From Anastatus disparis (taxonomy: Eukaryota; Arthropoda; Insecta; Hymenoptera; Eupelmidae): a stretch of DNA of 64,000 bases. Position 1 is the first letter of the stretch. The number at the start of each line of letters is the position of its first letter. The notes under the pieces are model-generated. The model was given only the letters and a program-made list of their open reading frames with translations, ran no database searches and had not been told where the DNA came from. The stretch spans positions 124,001 through 188,000 of the forward strand of contig JAFFSR010000366.1 of the NCBI GenBank assembly GCA_017163975.1. Direction: 5' to 3'. Position numbers and translations under genes: made by a program. This document shows, in pieces, positions 60,917 to 64,000 of this stretch.

Positions 60917-60957
60917 GCAACCGAGCGACGTTAGGAGCGAGGTAAATTTTGCTAGTT
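60917..60957 (+). repeat. Conserved terminus module, right end of the 26.5-kb segment
   Basis: GAGCGACGTTAGGAGCGAGG then TAAATTTTGCTAG, followed by T. The DNA after it (TTAAATATAATGAATAAG) is Helitron 3' sequence that is continuous at 42760-42785 in the complement, so 60957 is a real insertion boundary. Confidence 0.7.
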
Positions 60958-61900
60958 AAATATAATGAATAAGAAAATAAAATCAAACATATTTAAAACT
61001 TTAATATAATATTAAATATAAAAAAATTAAAGATTATGTAGTAGAGTTTAGCACTGTGTGGTTAAAAATCATGGCTGCTATTTTCAGTTCTGTGCCATTA
61101 AAAAGCGTGATTGCTTTTTCAAATACTGTGTGGTTTAAAAAAACATGGCTGCTATTGTATGTGCTGTGATGGGGAAAAACGCTAAAACTACTGTAAGCGC
61201 CGTATAATCAGAAATTCGCGACTGCTATTCAGAGCATTATCTGGTTTAAAAAACGCGGCTACTATTTTAAGAGGCGGTTGGAACTAAATTGGTGACTTGC
61301 GGTATATGTCAAGTCAGCATTTTTCGCTTTACGATAGTATTTTGTATATTTTTATGGCTTCAACTATTTCAAATTATTCTTTATATACATGACTAGAGGA
61401 AATGACTATATTTTTACCATATGAATAAGTAAATAAATTATTATAAGCATTTATTACAAATATCAAACTGACTTGACATATACCGCATGCAAAAAACTGT
61501 CGTGTCGATTGTTAGGTGGGATTTTTCGCTTTATAACAATATTTTGTATACTTTTGTGGCTTTCACTATTTTAAATTATTCTTTACATACATGACTAGAG
61601 GAAATGACTATATTTTTACCATATTAATAAATGAATAAATTATTATAAGCATTTATTACAAGCACCGAACTAAGTCACCGATTTGGTTCCGACCGCCTCT
61701 TAAGAGCTAAAGCTGAAAAACGCAACAACTATTGTGAGCGCTGTGTAATTGAAAATTTACGAATGCTATTTCGAGCGCTGTGTAGTTACAAATTCGCGGC
61801 TGCTTTTTTGAGCGCTGTGTGATTAAAAAAAACGCGGCTCTTATTGTAAGCGTTGTGTAATTAAGAAAGCACGGTTGCTATTTTCAGCGCTAAGACTAAA
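60958..61900 (+). repeat. Helitron 3' region relic with CAGCGCT minisatellite, plus orientation
   Basis: Complement of the 42785-41970 region: downstream DNA of a Helitron, then AGCGCTGTGTAGTTACAAAT-type repeats. It is interrupted by the MITE 61271-61699. No helicase coding remains in it. Confidence 0.8.
61271..61699. mobile_element. TTAA MITE (GAGGCGGT family), intact copy
   Basis: Left end GAGGCGGTTGGAACTAAAT; right end ATTTGGTTCCGACCGCCTC. TTAA at 61267-61270 and 61700-61703. The body is two similar halves in direct order, each with ACATGACTAGAGGAAATGAC. The matching site in the sister array at 42468-42471 has a single TTAA and no insert. Confidence 0.95.
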
Positions 61901-61945
61901 AAACAAAGACGGAAGAAGGGAGACGAAGAGACAGAGATGGAGACG

Positions 61946-62345
61946 GATAAACCATATACCCATATACCATAAACCATAAATCATAAACCCATAAACCATA
62001 AACCCATAAATCATAAACCCATAAACCATAAACCCACAAACCCATAATCCTATAAACCATAAGCCCATAAACCATAGACCCATAAACCATAAACCCATGA
62101 ACGATAAACGCATAAACCATAAACCCATAAACCATAAACTTATAAATTATAAACCTATAAACCATAAACCTATAAACCATAGACCCATTAACCATAAACC
62201 TAAAAACCATAGACACATAAATCATAAACTCATAAACCTTAAACCCATAAACCTTAAACCTATTAACCATAAACCTATAAACCTTAAACCCAGAAACCGT
62301 AAACCTATAATCCATAAACCCATAAACCAATAACCCATAAATGAT
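61946..62345 (-). repeat. 15-bp satellite in inverted orientation
   Basis: ATAAACCATAAACCCATAAA repeats, the complement of the arrays at 1940-4309 and 24520-34325. Preceded by a short GA-rich tract (61905-61945). Confidence 0.95.
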
Positions 62346-62690
62346 CATAATTATATGCTGTAAAGAATTATGATCAACAGTAATTAGTGATCATAATAGT
62401 ATGATCATAATAAATTGTATTGAAGAATATGTTTTTAAAACATTTAGTACAGTGAATTATTATCATACTGCAGTAATGATTATAATCATATCAGATATTC
62501 CTATGCGATCACGATCATTATCTCATATCATTGTTAAAAGTCAATTATTATAATACTACGAAATAATTATAATTTTACTATAATCCTTGCTATAATCAGA
62601 TTATAATTGATTACCATCTAATTATAATTGAATATAGTATAATATTATAATTATGATTATAATTTATTTTTGTAAGGGGAAGTTTTTAAG
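62346..62690. repeat. AT-rich array of TGATCATAAT/ATTATAAT words
   Basis: Many near-palindromic words (ATGATCAT, ATTATAATTATAAT). It ends ATTTATTTTTGTAAGGGG at 62662-62679, like the CCC-ended elements elsewhere. No matching left end is seen. Confidence 0.5.
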
Positions 62691-63595
62691 AATAAAAAAA
62701 CCTACTGTTTTAGTGATTTCGCGATTATTGTTGTCAATCAGTTATTGAAAAAAGATAAAAATCCATCAAAAATAGCCATTTCTTGTATACCAATTATTTA
62801 TTGCGGAAATAATTTTCTAAATATTTTTATACTTTTAAAAGAAAGCCTTCATGAATACAAACAAAAAGAAAGGTTATAACAGCAAATTGGTTAATTTATT
62901 GCTGAGATATTCCCTATTATTTATCCCAACACGCATAATGTTAATAGCAATGATTTTTTTTAGGTCAACATATTGAGTTGCATAAGGGCTCAAGCTCTTC
63001 GCGAAGGTTTGAATTTTTATATTCCATTAAGAGCAAATTAGAAAATTGAATTGCTATTAATTAGATTTTTAGAAATGCGACTCTTTAGTATTAAAACTAA
63101 AATAATAGTAACCTACAAATGATAACGTCAAGCGGGGGGTCTGGTGCAGATGCTTATATTCGCGCGTCAGGAAAGTTAACAAATGATCCCGTTCCAATAA
63201 AATTCGTAAAAATTAACCGTATCTCCGTAAATAATGGACCAGTTGTGATGTTTTTTTTTAATCTGGGTTACCTTAAAAAATTCTGAATATTGGTGCAAAT
63301 ATTTTTTAATAGGGTGTATTTAAATTAAAACAACTGTACCTAATACGGACACCTTAAACGCAAGTGATTGTTGTGGCTCACTGAAGCAATATTTTTAGAC
63401 GCCTAACATCTCATTTTAAAGCTAAAAGATAAAACTTTAAAATGAGATACCATGAGTTTCATAACGATTAATATTTACGAAATGCGCGTCGATTGACGTA
63501 AATATTGTAAATAAACTTACCTTATTATTCCTCGTAATTATAACATTTGGAACCTGGAGACTAGTTTAATTAAAAATTTTTATTGATTCTATATT
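62691..63595. other. Unassigned AT-rich DNA
   Basis: No gene or repeat that I can support, apart from a 14-bp-arm hairpin at 63408-63448 (ATCTCATTTTAAAG and complement). Confidence 0.5.
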
Positions 63596-63599
63596 GCCG

Positions 63600-64000
63600 C
63601 GCAAAAAAAATTACCATCGCCGAGACATCGCAAATACTTTCGCCGAAGCATCGCCGATGCTTTAGCCGAACTATCACCAATACATCGCAGATACTTTGTG
63701 CGAAATATTGCAAATACTTTCGGCGAACCATCGCCGATAAATCGCAGATACTTTGTGCGAAACATCGCAAATACTTTCGGCGAACCATCGCGTATCCATC
63801 GCCGGGCTATGTCCATATCTCCGCGAAATATTATATTATTTTGCCGATATTTCTCCACGGGGCTAATCCCAGATATCGCCCATATATTGCGCATACATCG
63901 CAAAATTTTTAAATTTTACATTTTTTTACTAATTTCCCCGATGTATCGGCGATGGTTCGCCGATGCATTGGCGATGGTTCGCCGATGGATTGGCGATGCT
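63600..64000. repeat. ATCGCCGA/GGCGATGG word array, fold-back, continues past the edge
   Basis: 63620-63815 has about 66-bp units with CATCGCAAATACTTTCGGCG and AACCATCGCC. After a spacer the complement words (GGCGATGGTTCGCCGATG) start at 63935. It looks like the left arm and centre of another palindromic word-array element truncated by the window. Confidence 0.7.

Larger units (their letters stand above)
59416..60957. repeat. Right inverted-repeat arm of the 26.5-kb segment
   Basis: Inverted and collinear with parts of 34449-40860. 59416-59872 matches 40430-40860, 59875-60020 matches 39240-39386, and 60595-60957 matches 34449-34709 plus 35444-35710. Elements present in one arm but not the other include the palindrome 39387-40429, the TA element 34710-35443 and the CA arrays. 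Confidence 0.8.

Noticed and set aside
34449..60957. Maverick/Polinton element
   Set aside because: Long inverted ends and size would fit, but no protein-primed DNA polymerase, integrase or packaging ATPase is visible; the contents are Helitrons and a LINE.

Overview
This window looks like repeat-dense, AT-rich eukaryotic nuclear DNA, most likely from an insect. The reasons are spliced exons, a non-LTR retrotransposon, Helitrons of the animal Rep/Pif1 type, a tnp2-type transposase, and kilobases of microsatellite and satellite DNA. A parasitoid wasp or similar arthropod is a guess, not a result. There is no sign of bacterial gene organisation. Almost every coding stretch belongs to a mobile element. 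The one possible exception is the 3-exon SWIM/YqaJ gene fragment at the left edge.

Layout. 1-1013: minus-strand exons of a SWIM zinc finger plus YqaJ-like gene. 1032-4309: a 15-bp G/T-strand satellite broken by two long palindromic elements. 4310-11880: a microsatellite hit by nested transposons. An outer CCCGGTC-ended palindrome (4719-11800) contains a CCCA-ended element (6495-11296) carrying a tnp2/DUF4218-type transposase. That transposase is split by a TTAA MITE (7662-10445), which is itself split by another CCCA-ended element (8046-10398). 11880-15432: AT-rich duplicated DNA, a MITE relic and a 1.6-kb TTAA palindrome. 15835-22276: Helitron-related genes, namely a Ulp1-type protease relic, a 49-residue-repeat protein and a Pif1 helicase split by a 1.6-kb palindrome. 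22400-24500: minisatellites and a 292-bp MITE. 24520-34325: about 9.5 kb of the 15-bp satellite with one TTAA MITE. 34449-60957: a 26.5-kb segment whose two ends are inverted copies of each other. It holds CA, CT and CAGCGCT-type arrays, a minus-strand Helitron relic, a nearly complete LINE and a plus-strand Helitron relic. 60958-62345: Helitron 3' DNA and inverted satellite. The right edge enters a GGCGAT-word array that folds back on itself.

The most notable theme is a group of long palindromic elements. They start with CCC (or TCCC/CCCC), most appear to use a 2-bp (usually TA) target, and their arms are filled with one short, usually palindromic word that differs by element: CACGTG, ACCACATG, TATAGCTA, GTTAATAA, TGATTAATCA. 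One CCCA-ended relative carries the tnp2-type transposase gene, so a CACTA/CMC-like mobilising enzyme is a reasonable hypothesis. Several insertions can be dated relative to each other, and their target duplications checked, because the window also contains matching empty sites or reading frames that become continuous without the insert.
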